64,000 bases of DNA from Mytilus californianus (GCF_021869535.1 NW_026262734.1:77376339-77440338), one strand, 5' to 3'. Counted from the first letter of the stretch, positions 10,567 through 23,576 are shown. The notes: generated from the letters alone by a model not told the origin. A program made the numbers and translations.

Positions 10567-11812
10567 TTAGTAGCCGGTTTATTATTCGTTATTTGATATT
10601 CAATATCCAACCGGCTGCTAGCAGTCTTCGATACGTACGGAGGGCTTAAAGTGTCACTTTTCAAATAAAAATCGTCAAAAATTCAGGTGACAGGGCACAG
10701 GGCGTTGGCTAGATCTCCCTGATATATCAATCTTCATAGTATTATGCTTATATTTAGCTAATTTATACATATAAATGACATCAAAAGGAATTTGGGTAAA
10801 CTTTCCATCTTCTAAGTTTATAGAGGGCTCAAAGTGCCAGTTTGATATTCAAAATTTATATTGAAAACCTACCGGAGACCGCTGAAAAAAAAGTGAGACC
10901 CCTCTGGTCTTTCAATATCCACAAAATTGAATACTGTTGTAGATTATATATATATATATACAGATGCTGTTAAAAGGATTTCCCAGAAAAAATGTCATCT
11001 TCGATATGTACGGAGGGCTTAAAGTGTCACTTTTCAAATAAAAATCGTCAAAAATTCAGGTAAAAGGGCACAGGGTGTTGGCTAGATCTTCCTGATCTAT
11101 CAATCTCCATAACATTATGCATATAGTTAGTTAATATATAGATATAAACTGGCACTTTGAATCCTCCGTAAACAAAGAAGACAAGAAGTTTACCCAAATT
11201 CCCTTTTGTCTCGTTTGTATCTTTATATTAACTAGCTACCTGTATAATATTGGGAAGATTAAGAAATTAGGAGGGTCTCACCATCGCCCTGTACCCTTTG
11301 TCCGGTATTTTCGACAATTGTTAGCTTAAAAGTGACAATTTAAGCCCTCCGTAGATATCGAAGATGACATTATTATGGGAAATCCTTTTGATACCATTTT
11401 TATATATATATAGTCTAAGAGATCGTCCAATTGTATGGACATTGAAAGACCACGGGGTCTCACCATCATTTAAGCGGTCTCCGGTTGGTTTTCACTATAT
11501 ATTTTGAATATCAAACTGGCACTTTGAGCCCTCCGTAAGTAGAGAAAACAAGAATTTTACCCAAATTCCGTTTTGTCTGGTTTGTATCTTTATATTAATT
11601 AAATACCTGCATAACATTTGGAAGATTGAGAGATCAGGAGAGTCATAAAACGATTTCCTACATATCTTTTGACTCCTTTTATGAAAATCATGCTTTAAAT
11701 GTTATCGAATATTTTAATTTTTATGATTTTCAACTAAATTTGAATATCGAACCGACTACTAGCAGCCGGTTGGATATTGAATATCGAATAACGACTAACG
11801 AACCGGCCGCTA
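10567..11812. mobile_element. Compound foldback element with repeated internal modules
   Basis: The ends are inverted copies of about 58 bp (10567-10625 and 11752-11812). Each is itself a small hairpin, with AGCCGGTT and AACCGGCT around TATTCAATATCC. Inside, a module starting CGTACGGAGGGCTTAAAGTG occurs at 10626 and again, same direction, at 11000, and inverted near 11300-11365. A second module (GGCACTTTGAGCCCTCCGTA) appears in opposite orientations near 10810-10840 and 11515-11540. I see no transposase. Confidence 0.7.
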
Positions 11813-11814
11813 AG

Positions 11815-12655
11815 TTAAACTCCTACAACAGAAATACTATCTCTTTAAGAGCTACTGGGTCCTTGTACAAATTTAAACACAGTAATCTATTACATTTATA
11901 TCTTATACTGATAATAATCATTCGACAAAAACGTTTTGGAAAACGGACAGATAGTCCAATGACCTAATGATTATAATGCGACACCAGCTGCAATTACATT
12001 TGGATCTATATAGAAAGGTGGAAAAGCAAAAGCAAAACAAATATGACAATCAGTCAATATTTACATAGTATTGCGAACCTGTACAAAACTATTTTTTGGA
12101 AGGGATTACAGCAATATTCAATATTCAATGTTTTGAGTTATTTTTACCAAGAGGTTATGATATTTCGCCATATATTTTAGCAGTTATCTATGTCCAAGAT
12201 GATTTAGAAGATACCAAGACGGGCTCTAAAACCGAAAAGTATAAAAATGGCAGCAAAGTTTGAAATACATAATTCGAAAAGAAAATGGTCAACAATGTTG
12301 TAACATGGGATGAATTTTGTCAAGGGTAGGAGGATTTACAGATTATATGTGATGGCCGATGGACGTAGTCATTACTAAATATAGACCCCGTCCTTCTGAA
12401 GATGCAGTAAAATCACAAAAGAATCATTATGGCCAGACATAAACATCCTATTATCAGCACTTTCTGCAAAACTTACTTAACAAATGACAAACACGCATTC
12501 CAATACAAAAATTAGGCTCTCCAGAAGGATTCGCGATTTCTGCGGGACTCTGACGACCTTCGAGGTGCCCGCAGCAAAAATCCTAAAGAAGTAAAAAACT
12601 AAGTGAGAAACAAGGACGAGTTCAGACAGAATGCAATTGCCAACAGAAAACTGTT
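11815..12655. other. No gene seen
   Basis: Non-coding sequence between repeats. The 12440-12655 part is less AT-rich and may be an unrecognised repeat; its longest minus frame (12477-12674) resembles no protein I know. Confidence 0.45.
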
Positions 12656-12659
12656 CATC

Positions 12660-13080
12660 ATGTAGACGAAACACGCGTCTGGCGTATTAAATTATAATCC
12701 TGGTACTTTTGATAACTATTTACACCACTGGGTCGATGCCACTGCTGGTGGACGTTTCGGTAAACCCAGCCCAGTAGTCAGCACTTCGGTGTTGACATGA
12801 ATATCAATTATATGGTCATTTTTATAAATTTCCTGTCACAAAACTTTGAATTTTTCGAAAAACTAAGGATTTTCTTATCCCAGGAATAGATTACCTTAGC
12901 CGTATTTGGCACAACTTTTTGGAATTTTGTGTCCTCAATGCTCTTCAACTTTGTACTTGTTTGGCTTTATAACTATATTGATCTGAGCGTCACTGATGAG
13001 TCTTATGTAGACGAAACACGCGTCTAGCGTATTAATTATAATCCTGGTACCTTTGATAACTATTTACCGCATTACTTCGA
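12660..13080 (+). repeat. AGACG-palindrome repeat, copy 1
   Basis: A unit of about 346 bp lies between two copies of the palindrome-bearing block GTAGACGAAACACGCGTCTG (12663 and 13009). Each block is followed by TATTAATTATAATCCTGGTA-like sequence. The unit includes CACTGGGTCGATGCCACTGC and GTAGTCAGCACTTCGGTGTT. I recognise it as a very abundant mussel repeat, from memory. Confidence 0.75.
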
Positions 13081-13535
13081 CAAATGAAAATTTGAAAACT
13101 AAGTCCCGGCAAAAACTAACGTAAAAATTCAATGCAGTTGAAGACCAGCGATGTCGTAGTGGTGTTATAGTTATAAATAATTTAAACAAAAGGAAAGGTT
13201 AGTTTTGATCTGAACTACTGTGTATAAGATACCAGATCTGTTAATTTGTTGCAAATTTTCTTGGTAGTAAAATGCCAGTATTCAGACATTGGAATTGCAG
13301 TTCATTGGATCTTTCTAGATTACTTTGCAAACCAGACATAGGATTAATTATATACTGAACACTTTTAAAAGAGGTTTTTATTCGAAAAGCAAGGTGTAAT
13401 TATCGTTGCTTAAGGTGTATTTCTCTGCATTCATAATAATAATTAATATACGTCTATGTGTGGTACATGTACATGTCAATTAGACAGAAACCCAACGACA
13501 AAACATCAAAAGACATCTATGCACCATGCATGGGA
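13080..13535. other. No gene seen
   Basis: Spacer between two repeat copies; no supported exon. Confidence 0.45.
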
Positions 13536-13990
13536 TGATGAGTCTTTTGTAGACGAAACGCGCGTCTGGCGCAAATTACAAAATTTCAATCCTAGTATCT
13601 ATGATGAGTTTATTTACAACCACTGGGTCGATGCCACTGCTGGTGGAGTTTTTCTTCCCCGAGGGTATCACAAGCCCAGTAGTCAGCACTTCTGTGTTGA
13701 CATGAATTATCATTGATATGGTCATAATTATACATTAACTGTTAATTATACATTAACTGTTAATAAAACTTTAAAATTTTGAAATACTTAGGCTTTTCTA
13801 CCTCAGGAATAGGTTATCTTAGCTGTATTTGGCAAAATTTTAAGTAATTTTTGGTCCTCAATGCTCTTCAACTTCTTACTTTTTTAGCCTTTTAAACTTT
13901 GTTTGATTCGAGCATCACTGATGAGTCTTTTGTAGACGAAACGCGCGTCTGGCACAGAATACAAAATTTGAATCCTGGTATCTATGATGA
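13536..13990 (+). repeat. AGACG-palindrome repeat, copy 2
   Basis: Same organisation as 12660-13080: palindrome blocks at about 13551 and 13933, 382 bp apart, with the same internal CACTGGGTCGATGCCACTGC and GTAGTCAGCACTTCTGTGTT stretches. It ends in an (AT)n run at 13995-14012. The open frames through it are repeat-derived. Confidence 0.75.
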
Positions 13991-14029
13991 ATTTATATAT
14001 ATATATATATATATGTTCTACTGTTGTTC

Positions 14030-14345
14030 TATTGCATCGTTATCTCATGTTAAGGGTGAAGGTATGGTGCCGGCTAACATGTATATCCCCGCCACTTTCT
14101 GTATGTGCCTGTTCCATATGAGGAGCCTGTGATTCAAAAGTTGTCGTTTGTTGCTATTTATTTTACTTTTTTCGCTTATTTTCTATTAAAAGATCAAGCC
14201 GTTAATCATCTCGTTTGATTTGTTTTTTTTTTCTTGTCATTTCATGTTTTTTTATAGATGGCTATGCGAAATAGGTTCTTCTCATTGTTGAAATCCTTCT
14301 TCGTCATTTGTTAACTGGTTGTGAGATGTCTCAATGGCAATTTTA
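14030..14345 (-). repeat. Diverged dispersed repeats, including SINE-like end
   Basis: The segment holds a GGTGCCGGCTAACATGTATA..CCCCGCC..GTGCCTGTTC block also seen, diverged, near 16230-16270 and 51715-51770. It then has the CGTTTGATTTGTT...TAGATGGCTATGCG...TCTCAATGGCAAT blocks of the SINE-like family. Confidence 0.45.
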
Positions 14346-14349
14346 ACAC

Positions 14350-16065
14350 CTTATCGTATTTTTTAGAAAATGTAAACGATAACATTTTCTACATATATGT
14401 GTTTCCCCTTTTTTCGATAACAATTAAATTCCAACATTTCTATTATGAGATGACAATCCGTTATCTTCCGTATAAACTGTACAATGCATTGGACAGGAAA
14501 CTGTATCAGAGCTATTCCAACGTTTTTGGTATTCTGTTATGTTTTATAATTACTGTGCAAAAATATAAGAAAAACATAAGAGAAGTTAAGGTTGTTACAT
14601 GAAGTATTTCTTTTTCGTTAGATAATACTATTGTCTTTTTTTCCTATATATGTAAAACATATTAAATACTAGTATACCTGTATGTGCTCGTCTTCTTTCT
14701 ACATAATAATAAAAATTACGGATTATCTTATTGAAAATTAAAAGTATGTTAAATTTAGATTGTTTTGAATCATCGGATGTTGTAAAGACTATATACCACT
14801 TGATTATGTCGCCTTGGTGACATACATGATTAATCGAACTTATACAAACATTTATTCAAATAGAAAACTCTGGAAAAACACCTTTTCTCACAACAATACT
14901 TATTTATCAGAATTATAGCCTTAAAGAAATCACTGCATATACTCTATCGTTTCTTTTACAGTACATTTGATACCCCCACCCCTGTTTCAATTTTTTAAAG
15001 AATTTGAAAACAAGACTTTAATTATTGTCAGCTTACCCTATGTGCATGTTTTCTGACATGAAATGTCTAGAACCTGTTTGAAACTATTCTTATGAAAATT
15101 AAAAGCATTTCAGAATACTTTAAATGTAAAGTTAAGTAGTTAATCATTCCAACATTCAAGATTATATAAAATATCCAATCCTGCCTTTGTCTCCAAGTTA
15201 ACAATTTCTACCTCAAATGGTCAGTGTAGAAATGTTGTCACAACAAAATCATCTCTTACCATATATCTAACACAATTTAGCTAATATATGAACTAGAAGT
15301 GTTTAAACAAAGCCATATTTTCAAAAGTTGTATGTATGAAGTTACCAGTCTAATGTATGACATCACTAAAAGCTTTATAGAACTGACTGCTAACATCTGT
15401 TTTTTTTTGCATAATTTCAAAGCACAGTTATTGTTTTCTATATAGAACACCTTTAACATAATAAAATCATAGCATTTACAGGTTAAATTATCTGTTTTGT
15501 GACCCAGGAGGTAGGGATTTTTCTGTTTTTTTTGCCACTGGGGCCTCACATTTGCTAAATTATTCTGCTTTTTCAGTGAATATGAAATAATCAGTACATT
15601 TTTAGGATAGAACACACTATTGTTAGTTTTATTGAGGTATTTTTGTATTTCTGGCTTGTATTTTTTTTTTGGCCGAGGTCACAAAAAATCACATCAAGGT
15701 ATTGCAGCTTACTTTTGGGTTATCGACAGAACAAAAACACCCCAAAACAATATTCACGAATCTATGAGTTTCAATGACTGCGAAGAGTAATTATATAAAT
15801 ATAAGCACTTCTAAACAATTCAAATTACAAATATGCATACATTAACTTATAGGGTCTTTGCATCGGCACTAAACACATTTATTTAAAAACCAGTTGTTGG
15901 CATGACACGGGTTATGTTCTTCTCATATATGTTATGATGGTATGATACTAAACCCCTAACGGGAAGGATTGTGCCTGATATTCATATGATGAAGACATAA
16001 TCTTTCAATCAGTTTAATTGAAGTCTGGAGCTGGCATGTCAGTTAACTGCTAGTAGTCTGTTGTT
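14350..16065. other. No gene seen
   Basis: AT-rich sequence; no exon with supporting splice sites and no clear repeat. The longest frames are low-complexity and look like chance. Confidence 0.5.
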
Positions 16066-16069
16066 ATGT

Positions 16070-16515
16070 ATGTATTATTGTCATTTTGTTTATTTTCTTT
16101 GGTTACATCTTCTGACATCAGACTCGGACTTCTTTTGAACTGAATTTTAATGTGCGTATTGTTATGCGTTTACTTTTCTACATTGGCTAGAGGTATAGGG
16201 GGGGGGGGGTTGAGATCTCATAAACATGTTTAACCCCGCCGCATTTTTGCGCCTGTCCCAAGTCAGGAGCCTCTAGCCTTTGTTAGTCTTGTATTATTTT
16301 TAATTTTAGTTTCTTGTGTACAATTTGGAGTTTAGTATGGCGTTCATTGTCACTGAACTAGTATATATATTTGTTTAGGGGCCAGCTGAAGGACGCCTCC
16401 GGGTGCGGGAATTTCTCGCTGCATTGAAGACCTGTTGATGACCTTCTGCTGTTGTCTGTTCTATGGTCGGGTTGTTGTCTCTTTGACACATTCCCCATTT
16501 CCATTCTCAATTTTA
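16070..16515 (+). repeat. Dispersed repeat with poly-G tract
   Basis: The block runs from TGTATTATTGTCATTTTG, through a run of ten or more G at about 16198-16210, to GACGCCTCCGGGTGCGGGAA and GGTCGGGTTGTTGTCTCTTT. It is markedly richer in GC than its surroundings. I recognise the 3' part as an abundant mussel repeat from memory; only one copy is in this window. Confidence 0.55.
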
Positions 16516-16519
16516 TTAA

Positions 16520-17685
16520 GAATTTATTTTGAATTCAGGCCTTTAAGTAAACTATGCATACTGTAAACTGTGAATTTATGCTGAATCATCATAATTAAGG
16601 CCCAGGATTTTCTCAATCTTCATGAAATATTCAAAAAACTTTGTATTTGAGTTAATTTCATTTAAATATCTGAGTTAAACCAGATTTAGTGAAATTCTAT
16701 ATGTTCTTTTTTTTCACCCTATATAGGTTGCAATTCTGTAAATATAGACAATGCAATTTCCCAAAGGAATTCCCTTTTGCGGCTAAAACTGGGCCACTTT
16801 TACTATGAAGTTTCGTGAAAATTATATCCCAGAATGGAAATTTGATATGCACTACTATTTTATTCAAAGGTCAAAATATAGGGCTGTGCGACATATTTTC
16901 AACATTTATATGCCCTGAACTTCTAAGAGTTTAAACTTATACTAAAATTCTATACTATCCCTACCTCTACTTTTGGACCTCCTAAGAATTAAATTTTAGG
17001 CGCTACCATGTTTTTCTTTACTGGTAACATTCCCAAGTTATGTCTCTATGAGATGAAACACAGAGATCATATCTGGGAACCAGTACGTTAACAAATCGAC
17101 ATATCTATGAATATTATATATCTCCAAAAAAGAGGCGTGGCTAGTGAAACAGCTGTATTTACAAAGTGCAACCTATAAATTTTGAATTACTGTGAAAAAA
17201 AACATACTTAACGTAGACTTTTAGGATCAATGCATATAGGTTAAAATGATTGTAATAAAGTTGGGTTCAAAATTACAGTAATTGCAAATCATATAAAATA
17301 TGAAATTTTCAAAATCAATGTCTTTAAAGAATGTGGTATCGACATTAATCTGCTTTTTTTATTCTTGTTCTTTTTTCAATTCAAATTTTTTCATAAGGTA
17401 ATGTGATTAATCATGCCAGTTTTACAAATTGAATTTGTGACACGTTTAGCCGAAAATTATCATGAAATTCATCTCATGATACATACATATGTTGAAATAG
17501 CTTTATCCAAAGTATCATTTCGTGAAGAAATGAAATAATAAGTTTCGATTAGATACAATTATGATATTAACATGAATATGTATCATTTTTTTATACGTAT
17601 ATGGTCAGTTGGATACTGGCAGACAAACAGTTCATACGACGTTCAGTTACCAGGCTGATAATTTGTTAAACCAGACATAATGGGC
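16520..17685. other. No gene seen
   Basis: AT-rich non-coding sequence. Part of 16590-17300 could be an old repeat but I cannot find a second copy here. Confidence 0.45.
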
Positions 17686-17689
17686 CTAA

Positions 17690-17775
17690 AAGATGACGCG
17701 CCAGACACGTATTTCGTCAACATAAGACTCATCATTGGTGATCGAATCACGACGGCCAAGTTGAAAGACCATACA
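17690..17775 (-). repeat. AGACG-palindrome repeat fragment, antisense
   Basis: It contains GCGCCAGACACGTATTTCGT then AAGACTCATCATTGGTGATC, the inverted form of the GATGAGTCTTTTGTAGACGA block of the AGACG family, diverged. Confidence 0.65.
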
Positions 17776-17779
17776 TGTA

Positions 17780-18615
17780 TCAAATTGAGTGTTGATAATC
17801 AGTAAACCAAAAGTTTTGCCAAACATGGCTAAGGCAATCGTTTAATTCTTACATTTACCAATTGATATTATGTTACGTTATTTACCTCTCACTTTTGTCG
17901 TCATCAGTTGCAACAATAAGGTCGTTACAGGATAAGTATTTTGTTTAAAACAGGAATATTAAAAAGTTTTTTTTTTTTATTTTCAATTTTCAATCTCTTA
18001 ATTGTTTGAAACATAACTGAATTAGCAATTTGCAAGTGTAATCTTGTGACGCATTGTTTATTTCAACGCTGTATAAACTATAATGTCCCACATACTTGTA
18101 CGCATAATAACTGTCAAAATGAAAATAACAACTAATAATTTGTCTGCGTCCGAAATGGTTTTCTGGATATACCCTCACCAGCAATGCTCAACCCCAAACA
18201 TTTGACTCCAAGGATGAATACAAACTTGATTACGTAAGGATCTTAATGAGATTGATGCATGATAGTTGATAGGAAAGAAAATTTTACAGAGCAACTGAAA
18301 TGGGGTACAAAATTTAAGGCGAAATATAACTACTTACAACTGGACCATGATTTCATTGCAAATGTTGAAAATAAGATTTAAAATCTTTTTTCTCAAAATC
18401 ACAAAAATATTTATAATGTGTATTCATAAATAATGATTCCTGCAGTTCCTTATCAAAAGTCATTACGGTATCCATATTTTAACATCATATTTTTACTATG
18501 AAAAGTATGAATCATACCAACAACACTCCTCATGCTCCGTTTCCTGAGATTTCGTTTAATTTTCAAAATGTCAATGTTTGACTTTCTTTGTTCCTAGAAT
18601 CTTTATTCTAAAAAT
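17780..18615. other. No gene seen
   Basis: AT-rich sequence without supported features. Confidence 0.5.
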
Positions 18616-18619
18616 ATAA

Positions 18620-18990
18620 GTTCGACCACTGCAACAAGTGAGTTACGATATTTTTCCACTCGATACAGTTAAATTTTAATATTTCAAGCACGAGGCTTGC
18701 CGAGCTTTTTAAATAATTAAAATTTAACTGTTGAGAGTAGAGAAATATCGTAATACACGTGTTATAGTGGTGAATCTGATTCTCTAATGATTTTTATCCT
18801 CCCTTTTCAAACATTTTCAGAAAGTTGTGTTATTTATATGTGACGTCATCAGGCATGGTCGCATTTTTTCATGACTTCACAGTAGAAAAATCAGAAGAAA
18901 CCAAAAAAATGTGCCGTCATAATTAAATTTCGACCAATCAATTGCTGAGAACAGATATTTCACTATTGAGGAAAAAAGTTTTTCTCACAC
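18620..18990 (+). mobile_element. Palindromic non-autonomous element, copy 2
   Basis: The palindrome spans about 18621-18775 with its apex near GAGGCTTGCCGAGC. It is followed by TCTCTAATGATTTTTATCC, TGACGTCATCAGGCATGGTC and GCCGTCATAATTAAATTTCG, the same order as copy 3 at 54689-55113. It is more diverged than copy 3 at its far end. Confidence 0.75.
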
Positions 18991-18994
18991 TGCT

Positions 18995-21520
18995 CAAGAA
19001 ATGTGAAAATAGCACAAAAATAAGAGAAGATACATTGCTTAACCTTTTTAACTAATTCCAAGATAAATTGAAAACATAGAAGGAATGTGTCTATGTGAAA
19101 AGGTTGTTTCGAAAATCAAATTTTTATAAACGTAGTTGACAGTATTTTGCTTAATATGTCACTACATGACAACGTAAAAAAAATATTTAGATTTTTAGCC
19201 GCTTGCACAATTTGATTACGACCACTTTTTTTTTATTGATCTTTTAATATGCTTCTATGTGTATTAACATAAAATAGGTACAAATATTAATGGACCAGGT
19301 GCTCACTTCGACAATAAATGTCTTTTCAGTGATGCTCGAGACCAAAATATTTGAATATCCAAAATCTTATACAAATGTTGAAGAGCGGATCAAACCAAAA
19401 AGGACATAACATGCCTTAAGCATAACCAAATCCTAACATATTATTGATATATGCTATCTATATATATGCTTTTAACATGTGTCAATGTATGTTAAGACAC
19501 ACGAGACAACCAACAAGGTTCCTGAATTAGTAGAGGTATATGTTCACCAAGTTGTTTGAAAACTCCAAATTCCCCTTGTAATTTCATTCAATGAAATTAC
19601 ATTATATATATGTTACCTGTAAATAACATATCGGTGTTATCACATGCATTTACAAGTAAAACAATGTTAAACAATCATGCAAACTTATATTAAAGCCGAA
19701 AAATATTGTAAGATGTATATTCAAACGAGACGGCAATCATATGATCTAAACACAGGTAAGAAGACTATTATGTGATGACTTAAACACTGTTCAAATAGCG
19801 AGTGTAAAAATAGATTGTTTCTTTGTATTTGTATGAAGCAGTACATAATTCGTAAATTGATTTTCAACTTTAATGGAAATTTGATGCAAATTTGTAAGTA
19901 CACTATAAATTGATGCAATGTATTTAGATGATTCAATTAAAATGATTGTTTCTTTAAATTTATTTAGATAACTGTTGTCGCTACAAACGGCATTTTTCCT
20001 CTTTCTTTTAAACAAACAAAGAACTCATAAAAGATGCCGCGTTTATTGAAAAAAAAATGTACAAATAGTATATTACCATTCAAAAACAGTTCGACTTTAT
20101 TTATGTACTAAGTAATCGTTAACTCAGTTACATGTATATGTTTTTTCTTTTTTCACTTCTGTCCTCTAATTATTATTATGGGGTTGCATTCTTAGTTCTA
20201 TTATAGTAATACCACCAGTAAATCAAAATCAAACAATGATAAAAAAACAAGCGACGCACAATCATTTTCTTTAAAAACAACATGCAAACTCAGGATATTT
20301 CATCTACGGGAACCTCTGACCTCGATCATCAGCTGATATTTGTTTATGTTTTTAATCTTGAGCCTAGAGTATGCGCACAACCTACTCTGTTTTAGCAGCT
20401 ATTTATAAAACAATATGATTCGTTTTTAAAGATTGCATCGTTATACAAACTAAATGAAATTAAATAAATGAAATGTGCTTCCAATATTATTCCGATGAAT
20501 ACTTATAAAAGTTGTTTGCTTTTGTGAATCATTTGTTAACGCGGCAATCAGGTGATCTTATGTACTGCTAAAAATAGACTAATCTGAAAATAAATGTCTA
20601 CTTTGTGTATTATTGCAATTTGGGTTTTATTCAAATTATGGGATTTGTAAAAGGTATGCATGATTTTCATATCTATAATATATGGACTTTGCTTAATAAC
20701 CTTTTACTGTACTGTATATGAATTCAAAATATTTATGCATATGCATGATAACCTTGATCTGATTCAGCTAAATGCAGCTTAGTATCCGTGACGAGCTACA
20801 TTAAATACAAGGTCTATTAAAATGCAATGAAAAGAAATGTAAAAAATCATTTTCGACTGTACTTAAGTTATTAGTATTTCTCTACAAGTATTGTACACGA
20901 GTTTATCTTTCACGGACGGATGTGTCATGTACTTAATATACGTTTTTTGTTTTGTTTTTTTTGGAGGGGGGGGGGAAGTTCAGATATATGTAGCATTCCC
21001 AACAAAAGTATCATAACTCAGCGAAAGAAAACAAATTCTACTGTTCAATCTTCATGACCATGCATCCATTTGGTAGAATTAAACAAATTGATTGATCACC
21101 TAAACTACCAAATGAATAATGAAATACTTTTTGTGCATTAAAAAGGGAATGAAATGGAGTCATATAGAAATGTTGATGTATTGATCAATATTAAACATGT
21201 TAAAGTTATATTTAAGTTCTTGATATATAAAATTTGGCATTTGCCCTAATATTGATTTTGATCAGCTGATTCCGTGCGTAAACATATAATTGAGCATGCG
21301 CAGAATTATTAAAATGCCAAGAAAACACGTATTTTGTTGTACAAAAGCCTGTTTATGATGATATAGGGGGAGTGGTGGAAGGGGGGGGGGGCTGGTAACA
21401 TCGATATGTTTTGGTAGGGGTGTGCCATTTTTTTTTAATAAACAGTAAAAGTAATTATTTACAAAGTCAAATAACAGAATACTATTACACGTAACTAAGA
21501 TAATAAACAACGTCAGTACC
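18995..21520. other. No gene seen; old repeat traces
   Basis: AT-rich. A diverged antisense piece of the AGACG family is likely at about 19290-19410 (TCAGTGATGCTCGA, GTTGAAGAGC). Runs of G occur at 20965-20976 and 21380-21391. No exon is supported. Confidence 0.45.
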
Positions 21521-21526
21521 TAGATT

Positions 21527-22290
21527 CTATACTTCAAGGCCATCGTTTATTATTTGTGAAGTTGATAAGGAATATTTGTCAACAATGTCTTGGTATCTTC
21601 CGATGAACGTTTTAAAAGAAAGGAAGAGACGTTCGTTGACATACCCCGGGTTCATCAACGTTCTGCTCAGACACTGGTGACGTTTTACAAAGTCTGAGTA
21701 GCAGTTGCAAGCTCTAAAATAACTAATGAGTTGGGAAATGTATATCCCATTTGCAGGTGCATTTGGTATATAATATTGCTACTAAGGTGAGGGAAATTGA
21801 TAATTTCAAAATTGAAATCGTCTCGTTTGTCATAGATTCTGGCACTGAGATGACCGTTTATGTCAAATTTGAGATATAAGTCTAAAAATGAGACAGAGGA
21901 AGTGTTGTCTATTGTTTCTTTAATTTCTAGTTCTGGAGGATATATCAATGGAACCCAATCGGAAAAATTTGGATTGTTAATGGAAAGAACATCATCAATA
22001 TATCTAAATATGAAATTAAATGATCTGGCTTCTTTTATCTTCTTGTTTTGAACAAGTGTACGAAGGAACTCCGCTCATATGAAAATAAGAAGACGTCGGC
22101 AAGGAGAGGCGCACAGTTTGTTCCCATAGGAATGCCGACATTTTGTTGAAAAAGTCTACCTCCAAATTCGACAAACATGCAAAGAAACTCCAGCATACTG
22201 ATCACTTATTCTTCTGTGTAGCATGTTTACCTTTTTGTTCACTATTAACAAAATATGCCGTTTGGTATTCCAAAGCAATAAGTTCATGGC
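21527..22290 (-). pseudogene. Reverse-transcriptase retroelement relic
   Basis: Reading leftward there are family-typical blocks: MLEFLCMFVEFGG, VGIPMGTNCAPLLADVFLFS, then after a frame change RYIDDVLSINNPNFSDWV with the catalytic YIDD. These are followed by IYPPELEIKETIDNTSSVSF, LDLYLKFDINGHLSARIYDK and RDDFNFEIINFPHLSSNI, and finally GRYQDIVDKYSLSTSQIIND. The order matches a retroelement RT family common in molluscs and cnidarians (possibly Penelope-like; I am not sure of the class). Frameshifts and stops (for instance near 22040 and 21685) make it inactive. Confidence 0.75.
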
Positions 22291-22294
22291 GTAT

Positions 22295-23520
22295 GCTACC
22301 ATTTTTATGATTCTGTACCTATTGGTATATAAATATTTAAGACAGAATGACCTATACTCATATACAATATTTAAAATATGACCCATGCATATATATGCAC
22401 TAAATCTTTATCATCACTCATAATTCATAAATATACAGCTACCCTTAAGTTTTTATATATTAATTGATATCGTTTGGTCCACATATATTTTATCGGTATA
22501 TACATGATATCTACGCATGGATTGTTGAATTAACTGCATGTTTAAGTGGTCAGATTTAAGTGGATATAGATCATACCCCAAATCAATATGCAGTTATTAA
22601 ACGTAAATGCATTTCAATATAGGATGTCATAAAAATGGAGGATAATTTTTGTATAAGATCTCCCAAAATTATGACCCATTTTTCAGACACATTCCCGTAT
22701 ACACAATAATAGGAAAATATACACCCCCATCTAACCCCCAACCTATAACTACCACCCCGTGGATTTGTTTTGTCGAGCCTGAAACGGAAGTCATTATACG
22801 TCGTCCATCTTCCGTTGTCTGCCGTCCGTCTTTGTCAAGTATCTCCTACTCAGCTACTGAAAATTCTTAGGTAAATTATAACTGAATGTTTCTGGGGGAA
22901 TCTGATTTAAAACAAAGAGATATCCAGTGATTTGATTCATCAACAAACAACTATGAAAAATGCTGCTGTTGCTAAAAAAAGAACATAGGGATACAACTGC
23001 ATCTTTTTTACTTGTATTTCAAAAACTATTGTAAGTAGAAATGACTAAGAACCCAGAGAAGTTTTCTGTTGATGTGTATTGTAGAAAGTCTCTTCAGGTG
23101 AATTTATTTATAACACTCCTCCGCAGGTTTCAAACTGCTTTGCAATCAGTAGTAATCCTAGTGTAATGGTAAGTAAAAATATATATGATATAGAATTAAG
23201 ACTTTTTTTCAAGTTCTCATTTTATGAATTATTTTTACTTTCAATTCAAAGCTCCGACCTCCTCCTCAGTTATAAATAATTTCGGTATATTTTGTTCCCG
23301 CCGATACAATGAGCAGGACTGACACCCGGATGAGTAAGGTTAGGTAGATGATTGATATCATTATTGGTGCTGTGAGTTATGAGAACGTTGTAAGGGAGAT
23401 AAGAGGGAGATAATGCCACTAGCTGTCGTTGATGTCTTTTTGAATTTGTTTAAATAAACGCGTTATTCTGTAACTCCATTATATCATTTAATGTTGACTC
23501 AAATGAGGAATGTTTTATCT
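22295..23520. other. No gene seen; possible old repeat
   Basis: The 22760-22850 part (TTTGTCGAGCCTGAAACGGA and CCGTTGTCTGCCGTCCGTC) looks like a fragment of a dispersed repeat by composition. A TTATCTATTTACAG|GTTAAT acceptor near 23528 could begin the 5' untranslated exon that carries the gene A start codon. Confidence 0.4.
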
Positions 23521-23576
23521 ATTTACAGGTTAATAATTCTCTTCAAATTAATCCATTCTTGATCTGAAGTATCAAA

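Noticed and set aside
10302..10664. 120-residue minus ORF
   Set aside because: It runs through the palindromic element and the left end of the compound foldback element; no domain.
13456..14132. Plus-strand ORFs containing DESFVDETRVW twice
   Set aside because: The repeated peptide is the translation of the AGACG palindrome block, which is a DNA repeat.
15277..15615. 112-residue minus ORF
   Set aside because: No recognised domain, Asn/Lys/Leu-rich as expected from AT-rich DNA, and no splice context.
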